DNA of 64,000 bases from Oceanicoccus sp. KOV_DT_Chl (lineage in GTDB: Bacteria > Pseudomonadota > Gammaproteobacteria > Pseudomonadales > Dasaniaceae): positions 744,001 through 808,000 of the forward strand of contig NZ_FQLF01000002.1 in the NCBI RefSeq assembly GCF_900120175.1. The letters run 5' to 3'. Position 1 is the first letter of the stretch. The number at the start of each line of letters is the position of its first letter. A program made the position numbers and the translations under genes. Below the pieces are notes generated by a model that was given only the letters and a program-made list of their open reading frames with translations, had not been told where the DNA came from and ran no database searches. Of the stretch, positions 28,885 through 38,089 are shown in pieces.

Positions 28885-31341
28885 TGAGCACACTGCTATT
28901 TGATTTGCGTTACACCCTGCGTCTGCTAATGCGGTCACCAGCTTTCACTGCGCTTTGTATTACGGTTATCGCATTGGCTATTAGTCTAGCACTGACAATT
29001 TACGTGGTGGTCGGCAACCAGGGTATTAAACCGTTACCGATACCCCATGGCGATCGTTATGTAGCACTGATGTTACAGGATAAAGAAACTTACCGGATTC
29101 TACGTGGCGATAGAATAAATGCCTTTATTTACCAAACATTTCAACAACGACTACAAAGCTATCAATTATTAGGAGCGGCTAATATTCACCGTACTATCAC
29201 TACTAGTGACGACGGGATCGCTGAGGCTGAGGCTGGCGCATCAATCACACCTAACTTATTACAAGCCACACAAGCCATTCCATTACTCGGGCGCAATTTA
29301 GTTGCCAGTGATGCCGAAATAGGTGCTGCTCCAGTAGCGCTGATAGGCTATGAACAATGGCAAAACTATTATGCCGGCAGGAAAGATATTATTGGTCATT
29401 TGTCACGAATTGATGGACAAGCTCGAACCATCGTAGGCGTGATGCCGCAGAATTTTGGCTTCCCCACTGATCACCATATCTGGACACCTCTGCAACTGCC
29501 AAGCAATGCTGACCCAAGCAATAATAGTTTTCGCCTGACGATTATAGGTATTCTAAAAAAAGGGACTAGTGTCGAGCAAGCTGACAGCGAACTGAAAGCC
29601 CTAATTGCTCAACTCGCTAACGAATACCCTGATGAATACGGTCACCTTAGCGCAAGAACTCAACCGTATATCTATGCCGCTTCAGCCAATGACTGGGGAA
29701 CTATGAATATTGTGATGCTGACAGCAGCGGGAATTATTCTGCTGCTGGCCTGCCTTAATGTCGGTAACTTATTACTGGTACGCGCCAATGAACGCACCCA
29801 GGAATTAGTTATCCGTAGTGCACTCGGAGGCTCACGCCAGCGAATTATTCAACAAGTATTAATGGAGTCATTTATTATTTGTTTCGTCGGTGGCGTCATA
29901 GGTTTATGGTTAGGAAGTTTCGGCGCCGATTATGTCCGCTACCAAACTGAAATTGTTGTCGGCTCATCATTTCTTCCTTTTTGGATGTCTTTCGATATTG
30001 GCCCGGATATTTTTCTCCTTACAATTGCAGCGACACTTTTAGTCTGGCTATTAGCAGGCGGCATACCCGCGTGGCGCGCATCGCAACTGGATATTAACTC
30101 AGCTTTGAGTGGCGGTGGTAAAGGAGTAACTGGCAAAGGTAATAGCAAAGTAGCCAAAGGCTTAGTGGCGGTAGAAGTTGTATGCTCGTTCTTTTTATTG
30201 GTATTAAGTGGCGCGTTTGTCAGCTCAGTACACTTTGCCAATCAAATCGATTACGGCGTTGATACCAACAACTACATTTCCGGCTTTGTAAATATTCGTG
30301 AAGACGCATATCCGGAAGATACAGACCGCGTACAATTTTTTACTGATCTGCGCACCACGCTTGTTCAGAACCCAGCGATTGAAGCCGCTAGCTTTACTAA
30401 CGCACTACCGGGTATGGGTTATTGGCGTTCACCCTATAATGTTGAAGACAGGGACCTACAATCGAATAACCATTACCCAAATCTTATTATGATCCCCATT
30501 GACCAGGAATATTTTTAATACTATGGATGTCGATGTCATTGAAGGTCGCCATTTTAGTCACGAGGACAGCGAAAACTCGCTACCGGTTGGTATTACCGAA
30601 AAAGGTTTCGTCGACAAAATGTGGCCCGGCGAATCCGGTATTGGTAAACGTATTCAACTTAATCCCGAGCAAAAGAAAGACGAACTGGACAGTGAATGGA
30701 TCACCATTATTGGCGTGGTCGAACATATTGACCAAGGCCAGGCATACAGTCACTTCAAAGGTCTCTCTTCGCTCTATCGACCTATTTCCCAGCAGACTCC
30801 GCGCTGGGCTCACGTCGTAATAAAATTTAACGATAAACCAGATGACTTTGAGCGCATTATTAAAAAATCGGTCTCACAAGTTGACCGGGACACACCTATC
30901 AAGCGACTTCGCCCCATGGAAGAAGCGTTATTTTTAAACACAAAAATATTGCAAACTCTGAGCGAACTTTTTGTCATCATTGCTTTAATCGCGTTGATTC
31001 TGGCAGGCACAGGCATTTACGGTGTTGTATCACGCACCGTGTTACTGCGGACTCATGAAATGGGGATACGTCGAGCTTTAGGCTTTAGTGACAGCAATAC
31101 GGTTAATCTCTTTCTCAAGCAAGGTATGGCTTATTTACTTATCGGCGCCATTCTAGGTGGCGGCGGCGCACTGATTGCGAGCAATTTGTTAACCTCAGAA
31201 TTTCCAAACTTACTGAATGCTATTGTGGGTATCACTGTGTTCATTTCTTTGCTAATGACAGCTCTAGTATTAATTGCCTGCTATCTGCCCGCTAGAAAAA
31301 TGATAAAAATGGAACCTGCACAAGCCTTGCATTATGAATAA
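28884..31341 (+). CDS. MacB/FtsX-type ABC permease, duplicated (ADOP-like); single-base frameshift
   Basis: As written, the frame stops at 30518 and a second frame continues to 31341. A T5 run at 30512-30516 holds one T too many: removing it reads DQEYFNTMDVDVIEGRHF and gives one protein of about 818 residues. It has an N-terminal helix, a MacB_PCD periplasmic domain, an FtsX domain with NERTQELVIRSALGGSR, a second periplasmic domain and a C-terminal FtsX domain with LRTHEMGIRRALGFS. This doubled arrangement is typical of ADOP-type permeases. With the HlyD and ATPase genes it makes a tripartite exporter of unknown substrate. Confidence 0.88.
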
Positions 31342-31365
31342 TAAACACATGGCTTAGCCTTAAAA

Positions 31366-32580
31366 TTAACCGTGCAATTCAGGACAACGTATACCACCAG
31401 GCGCATCAATCAACGACACACAGCGATTACAGTGAGTACAACCGCTACTGTATTTCTTATTGGCAGCCAGTGCTGCGGTGGCATTATTAGCATATGCGGG
31501 ATCAGCCAACAACGGACGACCCAGCTGCACAAAATCAATACCATCGCGCATCACCTGCTCCAGACTTTCCATGGTTGAACAGCCACCGATATAAACCAAT
31601 TGTGCATCAATGGCATCATTGACCCGATTGGCCGCCTCGCGAAAATATAATTCTTCATAGGGGTAATTGCGAAACATTTTGGGGCCCATTATTTTCAGGC
31701 CCGCTTTCATCAGGATATTTTTTTCCTGCTCGATCATGCCATGATGAATACTGGGGCCGCGAAACATTTTCATTACATTCATACTGGAGGTTCCACCGCT
31801 GGTGATTAATGCATCGCAGCCGGCCTTATCCAAATATTTTGCGACCTCAATAGCTTCTTCTTCGTGCAAGCCATCGCGTACACCATCGGTTAACCCCATC
31901 TTGGCTAGTATCGGAAAATCATCACCTACGGCTTTACGTACTGCTTCCACTACTCGCACCGCCAAACGACACCGGTTATGAGTATTTCCACCATAGTCAT
32001 CAGTACGTTTATTGGTTTTAGGGCTGATAAACTGGCTGATGCCGTAGCCGTGACCGCAATGAATTTCTACCGCATCAAACCCTACCGCTTTCATAAAAAT
32101 GGCAGCATCGTAATAGGTTTGTACCATGTCATCGATATCACGTATTGACATCGCACCGGCAAACGGTATCCCTGAGGGCGCGCCTAACATATTGAATTGC
32201 CTTGATGGCCCCAGCGGTCTTTTCAAACGCGTTAAATGTTTATTTTTGGTGAAGTTACCGCAGTGGCCCATTTGTCCTGACACCTTAGCGCCAGTGCTAT
32301 GCAGATCGTGGATCATATTCGTTAATGGCGAACGAATGGCGTCGTGCATATACATCATCTGGTCATTGACGCGGCCATCGGATTCCGTTGCACAATACCC
32401 GATTGTGGTCATACCGATCCCCCCTTGCGCGATCCCCATGTGAAAATCACGCAGCGTCTGACCAGGTATACCATCAGGCGTTTTGCCTTCAAAGGTTCCA
32501 GCCTTTATTAAACGGTTACGCAATCCCAGTTTTCCACCCAATGTTGCCGGGCTCAATGCCTTCTTTAAATATTCGCTCAT
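31366..32580 (-). CDS. NADH:flavin oxidoreductase (old yellow enzyme family)
   Basis: 404 residues, an FMN TIM barrel. Visible are the N-terminal LRNRLIKAGTFEGKTPDG, the active-site pair EIHCGHGYGISQFISPKTNKRTDDYGG, and FVQLGRPLLADP. The C-terminal GCTHCNRCV...RCPE resembles the Fe-S-binding cysteine region of dienoyl-CoA-reductase-type enzymes, although the following domains are absent. Expected activity is reduction of activated C=C bonds. It is divergent from a TetR gene across tandem operators, so it is the likely TetR target. Confidence 0.88.
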   Translation of the reverse strand: MSEYLKKALSPATLGGKLGLRNRLIKAGTFEGKTPDGIPGQTLRDFHMGIAQGGIGMTTIGYCATESDGRVNDQMMYMHDAIRSPLTNMIHDLHSTGAKVSGQMGHCGNFTKNKHLTRLKRPLGPSRQFNMLGAPSGIPFAGAMSIRDIDDMVQTYYDAAIFMKAVGFDAVEIHCGHGYGISQFISPKTNKRTDDYGGNTHNRCRLAVRVVEAVRKAVGDDFPILAKMGLTDGVRDGLHEEEAIEVAKYLDKAGCDALITSGGTSSMNVMKMFRGPSIHHGMIEQEKNILMKAGLKIMGPKMFRNYPYEELYFREAANRVNDAIDAQLVYIGGCSTMESLEQVMRDGIDFVQLGRPLLADPAYANNATAALAANKKYSSGCTHCNRCVSLIDAPGGIRCPELHG

Positions 32581-32611
32581 ATCCGTCTCTTCATCCGACT
32601 AATGACTTACA

Positions 32612-32658
32612 ACTTATGTAATGACATTGCGCAAGTTATGCAATAAGATTGCATAAGT
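32612..32658. promoter_or_regulatory. Tandem inverted-repeat operators between OYE and tetR
   Basis: Site 1 (32612-32636) has arms ACTTATGTAAT and ATTGCGCAAGT around GAC. Site 2 (32634-32658) has arms AGTTATGCAAT and ATTGCATAAGT around AAG, with 10 of 11 arm positions paired. Centres are 22 bp apart, about two helical turns, and the sites share three bases. This suits two TetR-family dimers binding side by side and controlling both divergent genes. Confidence 0.75.
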
Positions 32659-32680
32659 CAACCAGCGGAACATTACAAGC

Positions 32681-33250
32681 ATGTCAGCTAAACCCGCCAA
32701 GCAGCGCCGCAGCCAAGCCGAACGGCGCACAGAAACCTTTCAGCAAGTGCTCGACAGCGCCTGCCGTTTATTTGGCGATCAGGGTTATCACAGTACGTCA
32801 CTGGAAGATATCGCCAATGATTGCGGCCTCACTACCCGCCCTATCTACCATTACTTCGGCAATAAAAAAGCACTTTTTGCCGCGGTTAATGAATGCATGG
32901 AGCAGCGTATTCTTGAGGAGGTTTATCGTCATGAACACAGCAAAGATGTCATGGCCAACTGGCGGGCGTTTCTAAAATTGTGTGAGGACGAGCGCTTCCG
33001 CCGCATTGTATTACTTGACAGCCCCAATGTTTTAGGCCGTGACCGCTGGCAAGACAGTGCTGTTACGCGAAAAGCACAACAGCTATTTAGCCGGGATAAT
33101 GCCCCCAATCATTACCGACAACAGCTGTTAAGTAGAATGATGATGGCCGCCTTTGCCGAAGCCGCGCTAGTGATAGCCAATGCCGACGACACTAAACTGG
33201 CAAGTCAGCAAGCAGAGTTTCTGGTGCAGGAATTATTCTCCGGGGTTTAA
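32681..33250 (+). CDS. TetR-family transcriptional regulator
   Basis: 189 residues. The N-terminal HTH reads GYHSTSLEDIANDCGLTTRPIYHYFGNKKALFAAV, the standard TetR recognition segment. The remaining part is an all-helical ligand/dimer domain without a recognisable ligand signature. Tandem operators lie immediately upstream, consistent with autoregulation and repression of the divergent flavin oxidoreductase. Confidence 0.93.
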   Translation: MSAKPAKQRRSQAERRTETFQQVLDSACRLFGDQGYHSTSLEDIANDCGLTTRPIYHYFGNKKALFAAVNECMEQRILEEVYRHEHSKDVMANWRAFLKLCEDERFRRIVLLDSPNVLGRDRWQDSAVTRKAQQLFSRDNAPNHYRQQLLSRMMMAAFAEAALVIANADDTKLASQQAEFLVQELFSGV

Positions 33251-33720
33251 TCCGCTTAGGCAGTCAGATAGATCAGCAATAACCCATGAAAAATGCGACC
33301 TGACGCACAAACCTAACACGGAGCAGACGACAAACCAGAATCCACAACCGCGCCACAGAAACCCAGCAAGACATTGAAAAATAAAGAATTTTATTAAATC
33401 ATTAAAAAATAATACGACTGCCAATAGGTATATTCCGCCGCCATTATCGGTATTTACGGATTTTTTACCGCTGGTAGCTGTCCTATTATTCAACCATCGG
33501 CAGTTAACCACCGCTACCAACGTGGTTATGAAACTAGCAGTACCGGTTAACGCTTTTTGTTGTAGTTATGAACGATAGTTGTAGCAAAAAGTAGCAGTAT
33601 CAGTTCCATCCAAGTCTCATGTTTTATCCCTTTTAGCACCCTCTTTGGGTGCTTTTTTATGGCTGCCATTTTGCTAAACCCTCGCCGCTAAAGACTCCAA
33701 AACGGCAAGCTTATTAAATA
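33251..33720. other. Intergenic region with one plus-strand terminator
   Basis: No convincing gene. It contains a hairpin-prone stretch around 33550-33600 (GCTTTTTG ... CAAAAAGT) and the terminator at 33635-33660. A second small transcript ending at that terminator is possible, but I cannot define its promoter. Confidence 0.4.
33635..33660 (+). terminator. Rho-independent terminator, intergenic
   Basis: Stem AGCACCC / GGGTGCT with a short TCTTT loop and a T6 tract, about 385 nt after the tetR stop. It probably ends tetR mRNA or a separate short transcript. Confidence 0.75.
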
Positions 33721-33762
33721 TGTGATCCGAATCACGCCAGTTTAGGTATATATCCTTACAAT
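33721..33762 (+). promoter_or_regulatory. Candidate CRP/Vfr-dependent class II promoter
   Basis: TGTGATCCGAATCACG (33721-33736) matches the CRP consensus TGTGA-N6-TCACA at 9 of 10 positions. A -10-like TACAAT lies at 33757-33762. If transcription starts near 33769, the CRP site is centred near -41, the class II position that replaces a -35 element. Confidence 0.55.
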
Positions 33763-33768
33763 GGTCGC

Positions 33769-33887
33769 GGTAATTACCCATACCGTGAGCAGCAATTAAT
33801 GACTATTATTTAGCCATCAAATGCAGTACATCATCTCGGTCTCAGCCCAGCAGTATATTTTTAAACGCCCTTTATGGGCGTTTTTTT
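33769..33887 (+). ncRNA. Candidate small RNA of about 120 nt
   Basis: A putative transcript from the CRP-type promoter above to a rho-independent terminator at 33863-33887 (AAACGCCC TTTA GGGCGTTT with T7). No open reading frame with a ribosome-binding site is visible within it. The 3' half is A/U-rich before the terminator, as in Hfq-binding RNAs. The neighbouring genes converge on this spot from both sides, so the promoter-terminator pair is not explained by them. Confidence 0.5.
33863..33887 (+). terminator. Rho-independent terminator of the candidate small RNA
   Basis: GC-rich stem AAACGCCC/GGGCGTTT with a TTTAT loop and a T7 run on the plus strand only, so it does not serve the minus-strand SDR gene that ends at 33910. 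Confidence 0.8.
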
Positions 33888-33909
33888 ATGGCTGAAATAA
33901 ACCCCGCCG

Positions 33910-34629
33910 CTACCAGGGGTAAATCGCCCGGTCCCGGTAGAAACCACCGCTAGGACCATTGTCATCCAGAGTAGCTAACCACACCACTGTATCTGCGCCC
34001 TCTTCAGCACTGCGCGGTGCATCGTCGCCCCCCAAGGCTGTTTTGCACCAGCCGGGGGCCGCCGCGTTGATTTTAATATCAGGGTATTCTTTTAGCTCCA
34101 GTGCCAGCAATTTAGTCAGGGTATTGAGAGCCCCTTTGGAAGTGCGATAAGCCAGCGTTGAACCCATTTCAGAATTAGTCAGAGAAGCCAGCTCCGTAGA
34201 TAAATTAACAATACGCCCATAGCCCTGCTGCTTCATCAAAGGCATAAACAACTGGATCAGCTGCAAGGGGGCATACACATTAATCTCCATCACCTGCTTA
34301 AATACATCGGTGCTTAGCTGAAAACCTGATTGCCACTGGTCCGGGGCAATACCGGCATTGTTGACCAAAATATCCAGCCTACCGTAGGTCTTTTGCACAT
34401 ACTTGAACAGCGCTTGCGCCGAAGCGGGATCACTCGCCTCGTATGGAAAGGTGCTAATACTGAGATCCTCCCCGTCCAAACGTTCTAGCAATAATTGCCC
34501 TTTCTGGGCATCACGGGCCGTAGCCAGCACATGAATACCCTGCTTAGCTAGCAATCGGGCCGTTTCATAACCAATTCCACGGTTAGCCCCGGTCACTAAA
34601 GCGACTTTTTGATCTGCTGCTATTGTCAT
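33910..34629 (-). CDS. Short-chain dehydrogenase/reductase
   Basis: About 239 residues of classical SDR, carbonyl-reductase-like: GANRGIGYETARLL cofactor site, NNAGIAPDQW, catalytic Ser in LSTEL and YRTSKGA (Tyr/Lys), then INAAAPGWCKTALGG. I choose ATG 34629, which has GGAG about eight bases upstream; the open frame extends to 34653. It is divergent from the maleate-isomerase-like gene. Confidence 0.88.
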   Translation of the reverse strand: MTIAADQKVALVTGANRGIGYETARLLAKQGIHVLATARDAQKGQLLLERLDGEDLSISTFPYEASDPASAQALFKYVQKTYGRLDILVNNAGIAPDQWQSGFQLSTDVFKQVMEINVYAPLQLIQLFMPLMKQQGYGRIVNLSTELASLTNSEMGSTLAYRTSKGALNTLTKLLALELKEYPDIKINAAAPGWCKTALGGDDAPRSAEEGADTVVWLATLDDNGPSGGFYRDRAIYPW

Positions 34630-34816
34630 ATATACAAGCTCCATATCAACCAAACTTACAATATAGCTGCTCCGGCTATTACGCCCATTGCGCCTGTAAA
34701 AAGGTCTGGTATAGTTAGCATTAATACTATTGTTATAACTTTATAATATCCTGCTTCAACAATTGCGCAAGCAGATATTTCCCAACACTCGATACCATCG
34801 ATAGGAGTTTAAGGCC

Positions 34817-35590
34817 ATGTCATTTGAATACGGCACCGATTACTACGGCTACCGCAAGAAATTTGCGGTTCTGGTTCCTTCCACTAATACCGCAGTGGAA
34901 ACTGAATACCATATGATGAAGCCAACCGGCGTGGTACTAGCCACTCGCCCCTGCAATATACCATCGATGAAAGTAACCGATGAGGAAGGTTTTGTCGCCA
35001 TGGTTAAAGCCATTGGTAGCGCCACCGAAGAGGGTTTACGCCATGCCATGAGCCTGCGCCCTGACCACGTTATTTTTGGTTATTCAGCAGAAACCTTCTG
35101 GGACGGTAAGGAGCGCTCGGATAAAGAATTCAAACGCTATAACGATATTGCTCAGGCTGAAGGCGGCTGCGGCATTACCTTCGGCGCGCAAGCCATTCAG
35201 GATGCATTGGCCTGCTATCCCGGAGTGAAAAAGATTGCCTGTATCAGCCCCTATATGCCGGTCGGCGACAGCATGGTAGTGAAGTTTCTGGGAGATATCG
35301 GCTATGAAGTAGTGCGCATCAAAGGCCACTGCTCGCCTGGCCCGGAAGAGATCGCTCACGAAACGTCGCAACGAACCCGGGAACTGGTCAAAGAAGTTGA
35401 TGGCGACGATGTCGATTTGATATTGCAGGCAGGTACCAATTTGCACTTTGTCGAACTGGCCGCCCAGTTAGAGCAAGAACTAGGAAAACCTGTGCTTGCT
35501 ATCAACGCCCTCACGTTCTGGCATGCGCTGCGCAGCAATGGTATTCCCGACCGTATTCGCGGCTTTGGCTCGCTGTTGGCGGAACACTGA
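34817..35590 (+). CDS. Maleate isomerase / arylmalonate decarboxylase-like protein without the usual cysteines
   Basis: 257 residues of the Asp/Glu racemase superfamily, maleate cis-trans isomerase branch: VLVPSTNTAVETEY (17-30) binds the carboxylate in relatives. The two catalytic cysteines, normally in YACTSG-like and SCTNL-like motifs, appear replaced: VIFGYSAETF (86-94) and LILQAGTNLHF (201-211), where Gly206 aligns with the second Cys. Activity by the two-Cys mechanism is therefore unlikely. No substrate is suggested by the neighbours. Confidence 0.8.
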   Translation: MSFEYGTDYYGYRKKFAVLVPSTNTAVETEYHMMKPTGVVLATRPCNIPSMKVTDEEGFVAMVKAIGSATEEGLRHAMSLRPDHVIFGYSAETFWDGKERSDKEFKRYNDIAQAEGGCGITFGAQAIQDALACYPGVKKIACISPYMPVGDSMVVKFLGDIGYEVVRIKGHCSPGPEEIAHETSQRTRELVKEVDGDDVDLILQAGTNLHFVELAAQLEQELGKPVLAINALTFWHALRSNGIPDRIRGFGSLLAEH

Positions 35591-35601
35591 TGCTGCAAAC
35601 C

Positions 35602-36627
35602 CTAAAGGTCATCAAGTAAAATTTCTAACCGGATGGAAAACAACGCTGTCCCCTTCCGGTTAGCTTCTATATCGTCACGAAGCCACCCATACGCTGGCTC
35701 AATTTCATAAAATAACCAGGATCGGAAAAAGCTACTACGGTAGCGCACCCCAAGGCCATAACTTTTGGTTAAATTTTCAGGTCGGGTTTCTCCGCTGATC
35801 CAGACAAAACTGGAAATAGCAGCCTGCTGCTCCAACCGCTGTGAAATCGTCGTAGTGCTTGACCACTCAACGCCATCGGTTTCTTCGGCAAATTCTGCCC
35901 GATTTGACCAACTCAATAATCGCGTATCAGTAATTACTCGGTCCAATTGATAGCGACTATCGAGACCAAAACCTTCGCCATCGATAAAGTACAACTTTTC
36001 GATAAAACGATGACGATAAGGGGAGTCCGGTGCGACGGGCACATCATAGCGATAACGTGCGTACACCCTGGCTTTCAATGATGAGCGCATACTGAGACGG
36101 AAATCCAACCGCGAATTGGTTTTTTCCAGCGCATCATACTGCAAGGCCAAGCTGGTGTTTTCCTTATTATCCTGCAGCCCAATTCGCTCGACTTCACTGC
36201 CGTCTTCAGACTTTTCATCGGCAAAAACCAAGCTTAAGCGCTCATTAAGCTGAGGCAAGTGAACCTTCCCTCGCAGGCGAACAGCACCGCTATTGCCCTC
36301 GTACTCTTCCCACTCCTCTTCCACGGTCAAACGTAGAGATGAGTAGGCAGCTTCCTCCTCTTCACTGGCATCGCCAAAAAACCGATCAATCCATGTGGCT
36401 AAATTATCGGCGGAGTTGGACACATAACTATGACTGGAATCTATCCACAAGGAAGCCGGCTGCTCGGACTTAATAGGAAGCTCTACCCTATCACTGTTTT
36501 CCGACTTTAATATGCGCTGCTCACACAGCTGATTAAATTGGCACTCCGCCCACAAATGGCCAGACACCGCGAATAGCGCTAGGGTTAAAACTAGAATTTT
36601 TATTTGCATCCCCCATTGTAGAAACAT
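35602..36627 (-). CDS. Putative outer-membrane beta-barrel protein, unknown function
   Basis: Not recognised as a named family. The first 27 residues form a signal peptide (LVLTLALFAVSGHLWA) and the C-terminal two thirds show alternating aromatic/hydrophobic strands (LRGKVHLPQLNERLSLVF, RVYARYRYDVPVA, WLFYEIEPAYGWL). Two cysteines near the mature N-terminus (CQFNQLC) could pair. An acidic stretch (EEEEAAYSS) lies near 90. A second in-frame ATG at 36609 would also keep the signal peptide. It is convergent with the preceding plus-strand gene. Confidence 0.6.
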   Translation of the reverse strand: MFLQWGMQIKILVLTLALFAVSGHLWAECQFNQLCEQRILKSENSDRVELPIKSEQPASLWIDSSHSYVSNSADNLATWIDRFFGDASEEEEAAYSSLRLTVEEEWEEYEGNSGAVRLRGKVHLPQLNERLSLVFADEKSEDGSEVERIGLQDNKENTSLALQYDALEKTNSRLDFRLSMRSSLKARVYARYRYDVPVAPDSPYRHRFIEKLYFIDGEGFGLDSRYQLDRVITDTRLLSWSNRAEFAEETDGVEWSSTTTISQRLEQQAAISSFVWISGETRPENLTKSYGLGVRYRSSFFRSWLFYEIEPAYGWLRDDIEANRKGTALFSIRLEILLDDL

Positions 36628-36762
36628 TTACACCCGCGAGGGAAGAGGCACGAAGAAATTACGTTACGTTAACCTGCCCCCCTATTGCTGGTGTTTTAAC
36701 GGCAATTCAGTAGACTCAATGCCGTTAACCCTTTACAAGCCTAGTTTCGCGGAGCCATCACT

Positions 36763-37998
36763 ATGAGCCAGTGTCCATTTTCCAATCTGGTAGACCCTAA
36801 CACTTATGCCAACGGCATGCCTTACCAAGAACTTAAAGCAATGCGAGATCATGGTGCGGTTATTAAAATGGAAGACCCGATTACCGGTGTCCCTTACTGG
36901 GCAGTCACCAAAATAGCCGAGATGGATTTTGTCTCCAAGAACCCAGCCCTCTTTTCTTCTGCAGCGCGCTCTGCATTCCCAATGGAATTCGAACAGGAAA
37001 TGGTAGAAGGTATTCACCATAAAACCATTATCAATATGGACCCGCCGACCCACCAAAAAGTACGCCGCATAGTCCGTAATGCATTCACTCCCAAAACTGT
37101 CGACTCTTACGAGCCGCTGTTCAGAAAACACGCTAAAAGTATTGTTGATGCCGTGGTTAAAAAAGGCCGCTGCGAATTTGTCGAAGAAGTCGCTGGAGAA
37201 CTACCATTGCTCGCCATTCTCGATTTAATGGGTGTTGATCTGGATGATCGGAAAAAGTTTTTTGATTGGACTAACACGATGATTTTTGCTGATGATCCTG
37301 ATATGTCGACCTCGGAACTGGAGGGCCAGCTAGCTGCAGCTGAAGTTATCGGTTATGCCATGGGTCTGGCTGCCAAGCACAAAGAAGTCCCCATGAACAA
37401 CATCACCGGTGCATTATTAGATGGTGAAATTGACGGTCAGCATATTAGCGAAGAAGAGTTTGGCTGGATGTTTGTGTTGATTCTCGTTGGCGGTAATGAA
37501 AGTACGCGCACGGTGACAGCACAAGGCATGCGTTTGTTAATGGAACATCCTGAGCAGCTGCAATATCTGGTAGAAAACCCTGATAAAATTTCGGACGCCT
37601 GTGAAGAAATGCTGCGTTATAACACGGCTTTTATTCAAATGCGCCGCACTGCGATGGAAGATGTAGAGCTAGCCGGCCAGCAAATCAAAAAAGGCGATAA
37701 AATTGTTTTACACTATCACGCCGCCAATCACGACGAAACCGTATTTGGTGAGGATGCCATGACGTTTGATGTGCGCCGCGCAGAAAGAATGCCTAGCCTG
37801 GCGAAAGACCTACGCTCCTTTGGTATTGGGCAGCATTTTTGCATTGGCTCTCACTTGGCCCGCCTGGAATTACGCTGCATTATGGAAGAAGTTATTCCCC
37901 GCTTGCGCAACCCAAAATTTGCTAGCGAACCTAAATACGTGAAATCCTATTTTGTGAATGCAATGAAAGAGATGAATATTACCTTTGACGCTAAATAG
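36763..37998 (+). CDS. Cytochrome P450
   Basis: 411 residues of soluble bacterial class I P450. The heme-thiolate loop is FGIGQHFCIGSHLARLEL (Cys about 364), the I-helix oxygen motif is LILVGGNESTRT, and the K-helix ExxR is EEMLR. The meander RRAERMPSLAKDLRSFG is slightly unusual. Sequence style is near the CYP125/142-like lipid or terpene hydroxylases, but the substrate is not certain. No ferredoxin or reductase is adjacent. It ends in a bidirectional terminator. Confidence 0.95.
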   Translation: MSQCPFSNLVDPNTYANGMPYQELKAMRDHGAVIKMEDPITGVPYWAVTKIAEMDFVSKNPALFSSAARSAFPMEFEQEMVEGIHHKTIINMDPPTHQKVRRIVRNAFTPKTVDSYEPLFRKHAKSIVDAVVKKGRCEFVEEVAGELPLLAILDLMGVDLDDRKKFFDWTNTMIFADDPDMSTSELEGQLAAAEVIGYAMGLAAKHKEVPMNNITGALLDGEIDGQHISEEEFGWMFVLILVGGNESTRTVTAQGMRLLMEHPEQLQYLVENPDKISDACEEMLRYNTAFIQMRRTAMEDVELAGQQIKKGDKIVLHYHAANHDETVFGEDAMTFDVRRAERMPSLAKDLRSFGIGQHFCIGSHLARLELRCIMEEVIPRLRNPKFASEPKYVKSYFVNAMKEMNITFDAK

Positions 37999-38014
37999 TT
38001 TTTTCATTGTCACC

Positions 38015-38052
38015 AAAAAAAAAGGCCACATAATCATGTGGCCTTTTTTTTT
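38015..38052. terminator. Bidirectional rho-independent terminator
   Basis: Stem AGGCCACAT / ATGTGGCCT with loop AATC, A9 on one side and T9 on the other, between the convergent P450 and lipase-like genes. It can stop both transcripts. Confidence 0.92.
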
Positions 38053-38089
38053 GGGAGTTGACCCCGAATTAAATAGCCATCACTAAAGT

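Noticed and set aside
34758-34770. TTGCGCAA palindrome upstream of the maleate-isomerase-like gene, similar to one TetR operator arm
   Set aside because: Only eight bases match and the paired arm is missing; probably chance.
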